NCBI RefSeq assembly: GCF_003073045.1
Contig: NC_037594.1
Span: forward strand, 33,490,338 to 33,554,337
Direction of reading: 5' to 3'
Source: Pomacea canaliculata
Lineage: Eukaryota; Mollusca; Gastropoda; Architaenioglossa; Ampullariidae
DNA length: 64,000 bases
In this document: piece after piece, positions 27,125 through 40,147 of the stretch
Position numbering within the stretch: position 1 is the first letter of the stretch
Layout of the letters: each line of letters starts with the position of its first letter
The notes under the pieces: model-generated
Seen by the model: only the letters and a program-made list of their open reading frames with translations
The model's database searches: none
Told to the model about the DNA's origin: nothing
Program-made: the position numbers and the translations under genes

Positions 27125-27833
27125 AGGTCCTGGATTGTAAACATTGTATGTGCCGATAACTGTGTTTCGCCGATAGAATATTGTGTTGAGGCGGCTTATT
27201 ATTTATGATAATGTCTTGAAGTTTGTGAAATCCTGAGCCATTCAGCAACTTATTAACATCTTGTTGACAGCCTCGGGCAATCGTTGTTTTGTGTGTGAAA
27301 GAACGCGTACGGACGTCCTGTGTCTGTGTTGCTCGAGAGTCGGCGTCCGTGACAATTGGTGACGTGACCCCGACGTGATTGCGGGGCTGTCTGTACCTTG
27401 TAAACAGTTGTTGCATGGAAGCAGTTTCCTTGGAGGAGTCGTGTGGTGTATCCGTTGGTGTTAATGGTTGATTTCCACGTTTTATTCCCCATCGCCAGTT
27501 CCACGAGTCTATGGTCTGTAAATTTCCACCCGTAGTAAGGGCATAGCCTATGTCTCTACTGTATTCTGTCTTTCTTTCCCTGCTACCTTTACCTTAACCC
27601 TGAGTGTGGTGTTTATTTAGTGTCTGGGCGTGTGATTATTTTCCCCTTAGGTACTCTTTGCTATCGTTTTAAGAAAAGAAAAAGAAAATTTGTGGCTGTT
27701 CCTCAAACCAGTATTGAACTTTATAAAACTCCTGATGAACAGTAGTGTTGGCAATATTACATTTAAAGAATCTGAATACTTTGTGTTTGGTGGTTAGGAT
27801 TGCTTATGTGTTTATTGCATCTCTAGAGAGACA

Positions 27834-28276
27834 TTGCCATTGTGGGCTTTGTGCGTATACTTAGATTTGGATTTGAGAAGGATCGCCCGAGAGAAAGCAG
27901 CTGATAGGATAGCTAAGAAAGAAGAAGCTTATAGGATAGCTAAGAAAGAAGAAGCTGAAGCTGCACGAATAGCTAATAAAGAGGAAGCTGATAGGATAGC
28001 CAGGAAAGAGGAAGCTGACAGGATAGAAAGAGAAGCAGAGAGACAATTTCAGTTAGAGAAAGGTCGACTGCAAAGAGAACAGAACAGGGGAACGACCTCT
28101 GTGAGTGGTGGACTTGACTGATCACCCGGTGAAAGGGTACATCCCTAAGCTAACTACCTTTCAGGAAGAACGAGATGAAATAGAACACTATCTGGGAAGA
28201 TTCGAATCAGTTGGCTTTGTGAGTTGTGGCCTCTTCTTTATCTGAGAGCAAATCTACATGGGAGAGCTCTTGGCCT
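27834..28276 (+). pseudogene. Partial gag-like remnant of the LTR element
   Basis: A repetitive Arg/Lys/Glu/Ala coiled-coil stretch (RIAKKEEA-type repeats) is followed by GYIPKLTTFQEERDEIEHYL. This resembles the region before and at the start of the capsid part of molluscan Ty3/Gypsy gag. It is a fossil: incomplete, and joined directly to the right LTR. Confidence 0.55.
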
Positions 28277-28975
28277 TAGATGCTAGAAGTGATTCCTTGC
28301 CTGGACAAGGTTTCTTTTTTCTCCTGTGTACTGGCGACTGTGGTAGGTAGCCACCTTTTGATCAGGATTCGTCTAGATATAATCTTGTCGCCTTTGGTGA
28401 AGCGCCCAGCAGTGTGTAGACTGTGAGTACCGTGTGTACTCTGTGCACTGTGTGCACCGTGTGTACCGTGTGTATAGTGTGTATAGTGTGTACCGTGTGT
28501 ATAGTGTGTATAGTGTGTACCGTGTGTACCGTGTATAACGTGGGCTTCTTGTCGCTAAGAAAATGTAAATGAGATAATAAAATTGGAACTGTGTGTGGGA
28601 CGAACAAACTGTAAGTAAAGTACTAAACGACTTCTGGTGCGATTATTAACTACATGATAAGAATTGAGATTAAGAGTGGAGGCTAGGATTAAGAATTAAG
28701 ATTAAGAGTTATTTAAGTGTAATTGATCGGGGAAGGCCCCGGATTGTAAACATTGTATGTGCCGATAACTGTGTTTCGCCGATAAAATATTGTGTTAAGG
28801 CGGATTATTGTTTATGCATAATGTATTGAAGTTTGTGAAATCCCGAGCCATTCAGCAACTTAATAACATCTTGTTGACAGCCTCAGGCAATCGTTGTTTT
28901 TTGTGTGAAAGAACGCGTATCGGACGTCGCGTGTGTGTTTTGCTCGAGAGAGAGCGAGAGTCGGCGTCCGTGACA
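28277..28975 (+). repeat. Right LTR (5' truncated)
   Basis: Matches the left LTR without its two insertions and ends GTCCGTGACA. It contains a longer GTGTACC/GTGTATA microsatellite (about 28,430-28,540) than the left copy (26,310-26,345). Confidence 0.7.
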
Positions 28976-29430
28976 AGTAAAGTTTCACCCATGAACTGAC
29001 AGAGGAAGCAGGGACAGCAGCTATACAGGGAAACATGAAGAGAATATACGAAATAACACGAACTCTGTGACCTTTACCAACCGATGCCTACGCCATATCG
29101 TGGGACTAAGATGGCCTGAAAAGATCTCCAAAAGCAGCCTGCGGAAAAGAACCACTAGCCAAGACATCAAAAAGCGCAAATGGGACTGGATAGGACACAC
29201 CCTGCACAAACTAGCTGACACCATTGCCAAGCAGGCACTTGACTGGAACCCTCGAGGGAAGAGGAGTGTTGGGAGACCGAAGCAGACTTGGAAAAGAACA
29301 GTAGAGAGCGGGGCAAAGGACATCGGAACCACCTGGGCCCAACTATAGGGGGCTGCCCTATACCGGGTCCGCTTGCGAGCTGTTGTTGCGGTCCTAGGCT
29401 CCTCAGAGGAGCAGCAAGGAATAAACTATG
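28976..29430 (+). mobile_element. RTE-type LINE, 3' fragment
   Basis: The LINE resumes as SFTHELTEEAGTAAIQGN, then MKRIYEITRTL. It then jumps to the C-terminal part (FTNRCLRHIVGLRWPEKIS, then KRKWDWIGHTLHK and RGKRSVGRPKQTWKR). The reverse transcriptase core between these parts is missing, so the LINE had an internal deletion of roughly 1.5 kb by family comparison. The tail YRVRLRAVVAVLGSSEE matches the LINE tail at 16.1 kb. Confidence 0.75.
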
Positions 29431-32400
29431 CCTTTCCACAGATTGCAGACAATAAATCAAGGTCTAGTTGGCTAGTCGGCAAAATTATTAACAGCCTCCT
29501 TGACAAATGGGTCCAGCATAAACCTGTCAATATTCTTAATACTTTTCTTGTCGAATCGGTATTCCTATGTCACTCAGTCTTTCCCTTCCTGAAAGAGCGC
29601 GCTGAAATGGCGGCCTTCAGGAATCGGCGAAAGAAAGAATGAAAAAAAGTAAAAAATAAAACAAAAGCAAACAAACAAATAAACAAGAAAGCAGAATGTT
29701 TGAACTTTCGTATACAGAAGACCTACTTTAAAAATATATTTTTTTGTAGATTGTGTGTTTTTGTGACATTCTTGTATTGAGTCTTCAATTTGCTCTTCAA
29801 TTTCTGACTGTGATGTAAATTTCTTATTGATGGACTATTCTCGTGGATACCGTGATCTGTAAAGCGCAATGGACTCATCTGTAGATGAAATTCATAGGTA
29901 AATCAAGCTCGGGAGACGGAGGCGTAAATACTGGGAGAGACATCCAACACTAATGTCTGGAATTTTTGTTGAAGAAAGATAAAAGAATGGGATGGCTTGA
30001 GGAAAAACAAAGAAAGCAAGCAGGCAGCCTTACAGATAAACCGAAGACGGAGAGCATGTCAGTACAGAAATATTCCCAGACAGATTTAACGATACATAGC
30101 ACGTGATTGTCACGCTAATAGGTAGACATGCAGAATTAAAAAAAAATCGAAAAGTAACAAGAAAATAGGAAAAAATTCGATTACAAAATTTGCGGAAATG
30201 CTTACTTTTTTACTTTACATCCCGTCCTTCACTGAAGTGATGGAAGAGTATTTTCATAACAAGAAGCACTTTGAGCTCTTGTATCACAACCCGGTTTTTC
30301 AAACACAACAAACTAAATGCACCTCCTAGTAGCTATGACAATACCGCTTGTGGTTAACGGTTTGTCATCCACTTTCAACATCACCAAGAACCTTACTGTC
30401 GCTAAAGCGGACTGAGTTAAATATTTTATCACAAAATCTATAGCTAGGGCTGATTCATTGTTGACTACAGGAGGAAACATGTGTGCAGAACACAAATCTT
30501 GTACGTCCCTAAAGTGTCAAAGGCACGCGCACGAATCATAAAACATAAATGTTCAACGCTGTGCGCCTCACATCGGCAATACACCCTACGACTCAGAGAA
30601 AGCATGAGAAAAAACATGATCTGAGTCCTCAGAGAGCTCCTTTATGGCATCATATCATTACGAGTAGGAGGAAGGAAGGACAGAATGTGATGGGGTTAAG
30701 AGGGAAAAAAATACATCTTCGATAACTCTGTCAGGACATTGTAGACAGGTTGTAGGGTCAATTTGCTTATCGTGCAAAGGTATTTACGATGAAACCTCCC
30801 CCCAAAGCAGTAGGAGAAGTGGGTGTATGAGGGTAGGGGGTTTCAGTTTTCTTCGTGGTTCGATGAAGTCCAATGTAACATGCGGTAAGGAGCTTGAACT
30901 AGACCGTTTAGTAGCCGGCGTTAATTTTATTTCAAACTCCTCGATACGAGAATGCAAACGACAGTTTTTGCACAACCTCTCGAGAGAAAGTATCCGCAAG
31001 TATTTATCTATCTATTAAACTGTTTTCATTCGTATTTGTGCAAACTGATATCGTTATTTACCTGATCAAAACCCAGAGAATGACACTAACATCGAGGGCT
31101 ACACAAACTGTTAAACATACACTAGCTCTCCTCTCACCGCTCTACAAGGTCAACACCATCACAAGGAGGACGTGTCAAACGGTCCAGCGGACCACCTGTC
31201 TGCCTCAGCCTCCTCCATCGTGGTCGCCATGTCAACAGGTGGTTTGCGATTGCGATCAATGGCTGTCAAGCAGATGTTTCTGTTGGGGATCAACGCACGT
31301 GCTGTCCAGTCGCCATACGAAGTTTGCCGGGGACCGAAACAGCTGCATGAAGGCCACACGTGGCAGACAAGAAATATGTTATTCTTTGTCGTTTGGGCTG
31401 CGGTGGACGCACATGTTGGAAGAGGTAAGGTTGTTAAGGTAAGACAACGACGCCATGCAGACACCGGTTCACACAAGGATACGAGAAGGTACAACACAAC
31501 CTTAATGAGCCTCCGAACAAGAAAAGCGAAGAAAAGAGCAGCTTTACCTTGACATTCTGTATGGTCTTAATTTTCGACATCAAGACAAATATTCAGCTAT
31601 TGTATGCTCACCGATTAACGTATTATTACGTGCTGGTCATGATAAAAAAAATCTCATTGATTGCTCGTAGGCAGTATGATGTAGCTAAGTTCAAGTATGT
31701 TCGACTATTAAACATTTCTAGACATATGGCTAATATCTATTAAAATATCCCGTATCTATACAACTCCTTCTCAGGTGCACTTCGGTAGTATTACCTATAT
31801 CCACGCGTCCATTATATTACTTACAGTCTACTGAATTTTATTTGCTTATACAGGCAGTAATGAAGATGATAACTGTATATGTGTAGTCTACACACCTAAA
31901 GGTGATGATCTCGGCATGGTACAAGTCATATAAATGCTATTACGTATCATTTTAAGGTCATCGCTATAAATTTGGCTACCTGGAAAATAGTTCTGACATC
32001 TTTACAAGACAGAGCCAAATACTCGAGTGTAATCGAGTGATGTCCTCTCTACTCCATTCCGGGGGCGAGCTGCATGAGTTCTGTGAGAATACCGCAGGAA
32101 CTCACAGACACACGAGGTCGACTAAGTGGCGATTCGGAGTAAAATATTTCGGCATTCACAGAGGCAAAGTTTGGGCTTATACGTGGACACGGCAACCGGC
32201 TTTCTGATACTTTGTCTCTTTTTGGTAAGGTTTCCACCCAACCTTTTAAACAATCCATTTTATGACGCCATTTATCCTTTCTTCTCTTAAAGACCTAACA
32301 AGCAGACGCCATTTGTGTCTGAAAGAGAGCTAAAGACAGGCGCAAACACGTCTGCTTACCTGTTCTATTGTAGTTAACTTATAAAGTTAACATAGGAATA

Positions 32401-32558
32401 CTTTATGAAATTAATTCAGGAATAATTTAATATAAAATTAGTTTATACAAACAAAAGTATAAACTTTGTAAACAAAGAAATTTTAACAATTTTTTCCATA
32501 AATCTATTTTTTTAATCACGTAAGTGTACAATGGACTTGGAATCTAGAATCCGAAATG
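29431..32558. other. Intergenic, weak exon-like frames only
   Basis: No recognised gene. Two overlapping opposite frames at 31,159-31,552, one with a GT donor-like AGAGGTAAGG at 31,424-31,433, and a minus frame at 32,049-32,258 have no family resemblance I can name. The last part is the 3' flank of the second sulfotransferase. Confidence 0.4.
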
Positions 32559-34426
32559 TCACATTTCATTTTCCCGGGAAGTCAATTGCAGGATTTCGTG
32601 CAGATTAATATCCGACAAGGACCCCACGTGTGTGGTTTTGTTGGACTGCGCATGTCTAAGCAGGGACATCATGCCTCTTTCGTCCAGTGCCATCATGAGG
32701 CACTCAGAAATTTTTACCTCAAAGCGCTCGTTCCACGGAGTGGCTTCGAAGATGAGGCTGTGACCTGTGGCCTTCAGGCACCACTCCCGAAGCCTTTTGA
32801 CCTGGCCCTTGAAAATGGTCACTTCCTCTTGGAATTCTTGGCCGATGACTTCGATCTTCTTTACCAGCAGGGCATGGAAGTGGCGGTACAGCATGTAGTC
32901 GGCGATCTGGTTTTTGGCGAAATTCTCCACTTGTGATTCGGAGAAAGCGTTCTGGAAAGGCATGTGCATGGAATTTCTTTGCGTGTACAGAATGTCCCGC
33001 GTCTGCCAACGCAACGTTCGCTTGAGCAGCACCATAGATTCATCGAACATTTCCATAATCATCACTAGACTAAACTGGATTTCGAGCCTGTCTATCAGAG
33101 CCCTGATGGCCGTCTCGTTCCGCAGGGCGTTGGCGTCAAGGCCGAAGTCCAGGCTCATCCGATTGTTTGTTTGTGACTTCATGGGGTTCGTATGCTCCCA
33201 CTGCTGTTGATTCCCTAGGTAGGTGTAAATTGGCACCGAGCCAGGTATGCGAGCCAAGTACTCGAGCCGAAAACTGTTTCGGTAGTAGTGGAAGGACGAA
33301 AGAAACCTGTAAAAGGGTTCACGAAGAATGGCCACGCGCGAAATGTTAGGCTTCATGTAGAGGCTGACAATTGTCGGATTGTACACCATGTGGTTGAAAG
33401 CTATGTCGTAGCGGTGCTCGGGAGGTGGCAAGGCTCCCGCACTCTCCCACCAGGCCAGGTGGTCCTCAGAGAAGTGTTCCTTTGACCCTTGGGGTAGCCA
33501 GACTGCGAGATCATGGCGGACGGCAAAGCGGAATAGGACGTTCTGCACAGTGGAGCTGCCAGAGCGGTGAACCTTGAGGAACAGCACCTGGTGGTGAGGC
33601 TTCCCTTCCTGTCAGCGAAAGCAGTCAGATGACCGCAAGTTGAGAAGCAGGGTCTGTGTTTCTCATGAGACACAAATCGTGAAAAATATCTGCCAGCAGC
33701 GTAACACTCTAACCAACTCAAAATTAACGGCTTAGACTACTCGGTGACTATATGAACAATTACGTACAAAGATAATATTGTTGCCGTTTTCCTTTACACA
33801 TCTCATGGCTTACGCAGGTGAAACAATGAAGAGTGTGCTACAGTGATTACCTTATGTACTGCGAATATACAAAAATAGCTACATATGTAATATCCTAATA
33901 ACTTCTGTAAGATTAGAAATCGAATGTCTGAACTAGGTACGTCGAACGACTGTTTAGACCAGACCTGGGCAAAGGCCGGCCCGCCTACTGTCTGTGACCG
34001 GCCCGCCCGCTGGCGAAGAGATAGTATATATACTATGTATACAGTATTGGGTAAAACTGAGTTAACTATATTAGTCCGGCCCTCTAAAACCATCCCAGTT
34101 TCTCATGCGGCCCCTTGGGAAAATTAATTGCCCACCCCTGGTTCAGACCCTTGTCAGAAAGGGTTTGATCTTTGCGAAAGAAGCTGATAGGAATACGGGG
34201 GATAGGATAGCGGAGACGAAGCATTCAGTGAGAAATAAAGGTAAATAAATAGCGTCACGAGAACCTTGGTGCCGAACAGAAAGAACCCAGGCGTGGAATG
34301 CTGCGATTTTGATCTGACTGTAGAATTTTTGGAGTGCGAGAAGAACAGTATCATCAGCAGCAGCGATAAGGCCAAGCCTCCCACTATTAGTACACGAAGA
34401 CGCCTGAAACAGCGACAACAGCTCAT
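32559..34426 (-). CDS. Galactose-3-O-sulfotransferase-like, copy 2
   Basis: Two exons. Exon 1 (about 34,259-34,426, donor uncertain) encodes MSCCRCFRRLRVLIVGGLAL, then SLLLMILFF: a short basic cytoplasmic tail and signal anchor, classic for a type II Golgi enzyme. Exon 2 (32,559-33,608, acceptor CGCTGACAG) encodes 349 residues. These hold the 5'-phosphosulfate motif FLKVHRSGSSTVQNVLF, the 3'-phosphate motif VAILREPFYRFLSSFHYY, then TNNRMSLDFG and VMIMEMFDESMVLLKR. The total of about 400 residues fits the family. It should use PAPS to sulfate galactose at O-3. It is clearly paralogous to the 14.5-kb gene, with the same strand and domain order, though the anchors lie on different exons. The intron contains a hAT MITE. 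Exon 1 candidates end at GTT or GTG donors; neither is strong. Confidence 0.85.
33960..34140. mobile_element. hAT MITE, 181 bp
   Basis: Ends are CAGACCTGGGCAAAGG and inverted CAGGGGTGGGCAA. Target duplication is GTTTAGAC/GTTCAGAC (7 of 8). It is intronic to the second sulfotransferase. Similar ends to the 9.07-kb element suggest related transposase specificity. Confidence 0.85.
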
Positions 34427-37186
34427 GTGACTTCTTGAGACTCTACACCTAAGTTTTATAACACTGTCAATAAAGAAAACTTTAATATTTTATTCTCATT
34501 TGTTTTCTCCGAACCTTCGCGGATCTAAAATATTGTTTTAACCATTTTGGAGGGCAACACAAGAAACTAGAGAAAGCATGCGTTTTAAATCTTCGATTCT
34601 AAAGACCATAAATTTATGTTTCCTACTTTATCAAATTTGAGAAAGACTGCGCATATATACACACCATTGGTATCACATCATTTTAATTAATCCTACGGAA
34701 AACATTACTTTATTGAGAAATACTTATTATGCTGGTCAGAACTTCAGTGAAACAGCTTCTCGTTTGCTTTTAGACACCACAAACAGGTATTGTGAGTAGA
34801 CAGCTACCACGATGGTTTAGATTTAAAGGATAAACTATGTGATTGGCACAATGCAATGCTTTGTTCCTATTGAAAGTTTTATGTTACATATACATCAAAC
34901 ACTATCTACATAAGTCTCACCTATATAAGTATTTTGTACGCTACCAGTACACTTTATTCACTTTATAGAAGTCTGTTGAGTTCACTGTCAAATGTATTCA
35001 TGACATGACTGCAAGCTAAGGTCAGTTTAGTACGCATGCTAAAACCGACTTGTGAACTGTAGATCAGGAAGTCAACCTAGACACCCACAGTCATTTTAAT
35101 CAATCGACTGCAATATGTCGCAAGTAAAGTGTCGGAGGGAAAGTTTACAAGATGTTATCTGATTATCACCGTTCAATATATTTTCATAACTGTGCCTTGT
35201 TCTGTCAAACATCAAATGGATGATTTTATCAACTACAATAGCACGCCAGTTTTTGACAGTTGTACACTAGACCGATTGTGTTCCGAAAATAGCTGAAGAG
35301 CCTGAAGTGAAGTTGTGTAAGCATGTTGAAGTCTGAAAGTCTTTTTGTTGAGGCATCTTCAGAGAAACATAGAAGGATAGACAGAAGAAAGAAAGCACAC
35401 ACCCCATATTGCATAGTACCTTACCTTTTGAGCATATTGCCAAGCACCCTGTAGAAGAGAGTGAAGGTTGCCATGTCGATGTCACTGACACTAACACTCA
35501 GGTTTTTCTATCGTAACGTCAAAATGACGTTTTCACGACGAATATTTTGACGTCATGCCTGCGTCACACAGCCAGACACTTTCTTTCTCTTTCCGCAGTC
35601 ACAAGGTTTCGACTGCCAAGAGTTTCACGACATCCATGATGGATTGAGAAACCACAGCACGGGTTACTAACAGTTTAGTATCTTCTAACGTCCGGCCTGA
35701 AGATCACGTTCTGTAGTGCGAGTTAGATTGTGAATTTTTTAGATGACATTCTTGCTTTTATTTGTTACGTTTTGGTAGATGCAAATACTATGACTACGCA
35801 CGCGCTTTCAAGGATTTCTGGATTCTCACCTCCCGAATTCACTTAAAAAGGATTATCAGATCTTTTATTCGAACCAAAAACACAGCCTCATGATTTCTTG
35901 TCTCGAGGTGTTGCACTGCTACTAACTAGACTAAAATTCAACAATATATTCATCTTTAAAATAATAACAGATAAAATGCCCTCTCGACTTTATACTGTCT
36001 TTCCATTAAATAATAAAAGGGTCTCAAGTTCAACCGAAAACCACAGAATGACCTATTCAAAACCAGCTGGAAATATTCTGGCAGTGTTCTTTGCAACAAC
36101 ATTCCCTCAGATCTTGTGTAAAAGCACAAGTGGACTTCTTCATCACCTCTTCGAAACCCACCGAGGCGTGCTACCACACTTAATCATCTATTACTCGTAA
36201 CGACAAAGCAAACGTACCACATGTTGTAGTGATCCAGACAATTAAAAAACAACAACAAAATTTGTCAATTCAGACATCAACCACCATGTTTGTAATAGAT
36301 TAAATCTCTCTATTTTTATTGCCTTGTTCTGAATTAATGTTATGTTTTTATTTCCTTTATTTAGTCAGAGAGCTAGATGTAAAAAAGCACAATTTTCGCT
36401 TTCTCTATTACATCGTAAATAAAGATTTGTCATTCTCATTCACTCACTCACCCACACGCTCACTCAGCCACCCACCCACCCATCGGTAACCAAATCTAAG
36501 TGGGTTAGCTGTTTGAGCTTTTATCAGCAACTGAAACCGGAGTTTGCGAAGTGTTCATAACAAATTATCATCAATCAGAACAGACCACACAATTCCTGAC
36601 ATCAAAACGTCGGTAATAAGTTTATAGTTGCAGTGAGGAAAAGTGTAACTCAGTCACGCGTAGCCATTCCTCGCTGTAGCTGTATCCAGTCGTATCATCT
36701 GCACGTGTACGAAACACATGGTTGTCTCAAAATCATTAAACACAGATATTTGACCTGCATATCGATTACGTCGTTGTTCCATCCTTCATACCCGACATTG
36801 CTATGAGTCTACTGATCCTAGTGTGATACAAGCAGTTCACACGCGTTCTAGTATGTATTCCTGTCTCTGGGTTCATGCATCTGTGTGTGTGAGAGAGAGA
36901 GCTTCTCTCTGTGTTTGTGTGTATGAGCCTCTCTCTCTGTCTTTGTGTGTTTGTTAGTTTCGGTCTCCTTTAAACAAAACAAATCATGGCATAGGGCAAG
37001 GTTAAACATTTCTTAATCAAACGATAGTTTTAAGTCAAAACAAGCACAAACGCACCTACAGACGCACATGCACAATCACATTAATAAAACACAATATTTA
37101 GACATACTACTTCCCAAGGAGATGAAGGTGGGGGTTAGGGGAATCAGCGTTGTACCCTGATTCAGCCACTAAGGGTACATCACTGC
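34427..37186. other. Intergenic, no gene seen
   Basis: AT-rich upstream region of the second sulfotransferase. Short frames near 35.2-36.2 kb lack homology or convincing splice sites. CT/GT-rich low-complexity DNA lies at 36,880-36,960. Confidence 0.5.
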
Positions 37187-37310
37187 AAAGCAGCCAGTAC
37201 ACAGATGCCACATCCAGAGACAGATCCCAAGGAGAGAAAGGCCGACTCTATCACTACAGTCTTTTAACTAATAAATAAACAAATAAATAACAACAATATC
37301 AGCAAAGATA
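37187..37310 (+). repeat. Direct repeat, copy A
   Basis: Shares with 38,004-38,125 the ordered blocks GCAGCCAGTA, GAGA.AGAT.CCAAG, GAAAGG.CGACT, CTAATAAATAAA and AACAATATCAGCA-like. It is probably the end of a dispersed repeat family. Confidence 0.65.
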
Positions 37311-37512
37311 GAATAACAGTAAGAAAAAGAAAGAACTTTCGCCCGCAGAGATTTAGAAAAAAGTGGAGTAGCAAGTTACATTTTAGGCAAGGCTGTTGCA
37401 GACATTGCTCATCATCTACTGTGTACACGTTACTAACAACATATGATGTCCCCGATGACAGCTACAACAGAAAATGAAAAGTAGAATTGGAAATACATTT
37501 ATCGAGAGAACT

Positions 37513-37734
37513 TCAGGTGTTCGTGGAACTTATCTGTGTTGTTAAACGAAGAAATATATGTTTCTGCATAGCCGGAACTAACCCTGGACGAAGGCGCTTT
37601 TGTGCTACCTCAAAACCCTCTTGACTTTTCAGTGTATATGTTACAGAGTAACAGTCAGGAGCAAAGTGGTTTTCACATACAACAGACTGCTGTGTAGGCG
37701 CAGCCTCCACTCCCCTACATGTTGTGTCCTCCAC
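37513..37734 (-). pseudogene. THAP-domain fragment
   Basis: The minus frame includes VVCENHFAPDCYSV and KRLRPGLVPAM. This is the second half of a THAP zinc-finger: the CxxH pair, then the loop ending in the AVP-like box (here GLVP). The first two cysteines are not in the frame. THAP domains occur in P-element/Kolobok transposases and host regulators. As the fragment sits between two direct repeats, a transposon relic is more likely than a host gene. Confidence 0.5.
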
Positions 37735-38003
37735 TTGTTGTCTCCTTGGTCCAGTGACAATTAATTATATGGTCTTCCCCCTTTTCTCCTCTACAATCGA
37801 AATAAAAAATAAATTACATATGCGACAGGTGCGGCTCGGCCATCCTAGATGTGCTGGCTGCTTAACCTAATGTCGCCCCTCTGTGACAGATGGAAGGATG
37901 GATGATCAGAGCTTCATCCCTACAAGCATGAGCTTTGTAGGACTCGTCTTGGGTTTTTGCCCATAGTCCTTCTACAACGGTTGCCTGAATATGGCAACAT
38001 CAT

Positions 38004-38125
38004 GGTGAGCAGCCAGTAAACACCACATGCAGAGAAAGATGCCAAGCAAATGAAGGTCGACTTTTTTTTTTACTAAAGTGTTTTAAAGCAATTTTTATCT
38101 AATAAATAAAGGACAACAATGTCAG
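38004..38125 (+). repeat. Direct repeat, copy B
   Basis: Partner of 37,187-37,310, same orientation, about 820 bp apart, moderately diverged, with a T10 run. Confidence 0.65.
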
Positions 38126-40084
38126 CACATGCGTAGCTACACTCATCCAACACTTCAACAACAAGAAAAATTATTTTACCAGTTTATTTTGGTTCGGAAA
38201 TATCCTTATAATAGTCAGAACTGATATTTACAGTGGACTAACATTCTTATGTCATATCTTAGTTCAGCTTTCAGTTTCCATTATGTTAAATAGCACTACA
38301 GAGTCCTACAACTTTAATTAAAAATTAAAAGCAAAAGTAAATCGATCTTTGTTAAATAGTTAAAAGTAAATTAAAAGAAACTAAAAATTTTCCCCAACAT
38401 TAATGTAACAACATTAACAAGTAAACGTAAGCTTCAGGATTGTCCTGTTATATCGATGATTTCTGATGGAAGAAAACAGATTTAGAATGATTCCATACTG
38501 GATCCTTTTCAAAGGTCAGCTTCTTTGCCAACAAAATCTTTGTCATGCAAAATATTGGAACACTTAAAGAAGAAAAGTAAATTTCTATGACATACTTATC
38601 TGCAAATAAAATACGGTAAAACAAAAGGTCGCAGCTACAAAGGAAAGGAGGATAAAATAGGATCTTTTGAAGGATCCCCGGTATGTACGCGTGTGTGTGT
38701 GTGTGAAAGAGAGAGAGAGAGAAAACAGGGCAAACGTACTCCTGTCTACGTAATGAAACTGAAGGGATCTAGCAATCCTAAGAAATACAAATATAAACTT
38801 CTAACCATCCTATAACAACCCGCATAAAGATTATTTACAAATCTTCATTTAATACAAGTGGCCAAGCTTTGGCAGGAAATGTACAAATTTCCATCAGTAA
38901 ATTAACTGGACCTTGATAGCTAATCAATCGTTTAAAATGGTGAGCCACAAATCTGTCAAACATTAAACAAAAACCCCAAGAAAACAAGAAGCAAAACACA
39001 TAATAAAGGTGGGGGTCACTGTGACATCACTCCGTGACCAGGGGGGACAAGCAGGCTGAAGGAGGCTGCATAGCAACCACGGGGTCACATGCATGGCAGC
39101 GATCAGACGGGTCTTGGTTTCCTTCAAGATGTTGCTTTTAAAAACCAGCATCGAGAGGCCATCATGTGTGTCGGCGTGTGGCCTTGACCTGTGGATAGTT
39201 GACACCTTGAGTTCAAACTTCCAGTCATTTTTCTCGAGCGCAGCTGGGACGGACAACACGTGCAGATGTCGCCACCAACGCCTACGTTTACACACGATCG
39301 CAGTCGAGAGCAGCAAGAAGTATTGCGAATGTAATTTAGCTTAACTTCGATGCAAGTTTTGTAAAAGGTGGATTGTACAGCCTGGCGCTAGTGTCTTGTG
39401 ACCTATATCACAGACATGCGCAGTGGCACGATACTAAGGGCGATGTAAAAGTAAATGACTTTTAGTGTAGGTAATAAGTAGTAAAACTGTGTGTGCGTTT
39501 GTCCGTGCACACCATCGGTCAAATCTGTACATGTATGTTTGTACTTTACTAAACAAGTATGTTTTATATTCCAAGTTAAATATTTACAATAATAATGTCT
39601 CTGTTTAGTGCTACACTTTTTTTTGCCACGACAGGAGCAGTTGTCGTCTGGTTTTGTAAGTAAAAGAAAACTGAACTGCTTCTACAAATACTGCAAGAAG
39701 TACCACCTCTGTCATTAACATAAATACATGAGTAACTAAAACCAATCACTTTGAAGGCCACGACGTGTACATAGCTTAGCAACCCACGTGACACAGGGTC
39801 GGAGTGAGGGTGGGTCGTGTGAGCTCCCAGCCTGACAGAGGAACGATAGTCTATTGAACTTTCGCAATAGCGGAGACATCAATGTTGCAGATGTGGTCGT
39901 CGTCAGGAAACAGAGAGCAGTCAGCAGGATTCAACCAAAGGCGTATATGACCTTTGGCCGCCTTTTCCCATGCTAGTCATTCGTCAGAGTTGCTCAGCAA
40001 GTGTGCGTCGTCCTTGTACATCTATCATCAAAAGCAACTGGTCAGAATTCGACTTCAGTATGTAGAAAACTTACTTTTTTAAAA

Positions 40085-40147
<63 letters not shown>

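Larger units (their letters stand above)
25753..27354 (+). repeat. Left LTR, with nested insertions
   Basis: Shares with the right LTR the blocks AGTGATTCCTTGCC-like, CTTGTCGCCTTCGGCGAAGC, TAACTACATGATACG-like and GATTGTAAACATTGTATGTG. It contains a hAT MITE (25,937-26,154) and a segment of about 610 bp absent from the right LTR. Confidence 0.7.
25753..28975 (+). mobile_element. Broken Ty3/Gypsy-like LTR element (fossil)
   Basis: Two direct repeats bound it: left LTR 25,753-27,354 (TGTCACGG...CCGTGACA), right LTR about 28,277-28,975 (5' truncated). A primer-binding-type sequence (TTGGTGACGTGACCCC) follows the left LTR, and a partial gag-like coding remnant fills the rest. Protease, reverse transcriptase and integrase are absent, so the copy is broken and largely deleted. 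The left LTR is enlarged by two later insertions. The LTRs differ at a fair number of sites, so the element is old rather than recent. Family assignment rests on the gag pattern and primer site only. Confidence 0.7.

Noticed and set aside
31159-31552. Overlapping frames on both strands with a donor-like AGAGGTAAGG
   Set aside because: Neither product resembles a known family and no partner exon was found.
38963-39344. Long opposite frames (117 and 83 residues)
   Set aside because: Plausible codon mix on the minus strand, but no recognised domain and no clear splice partner.
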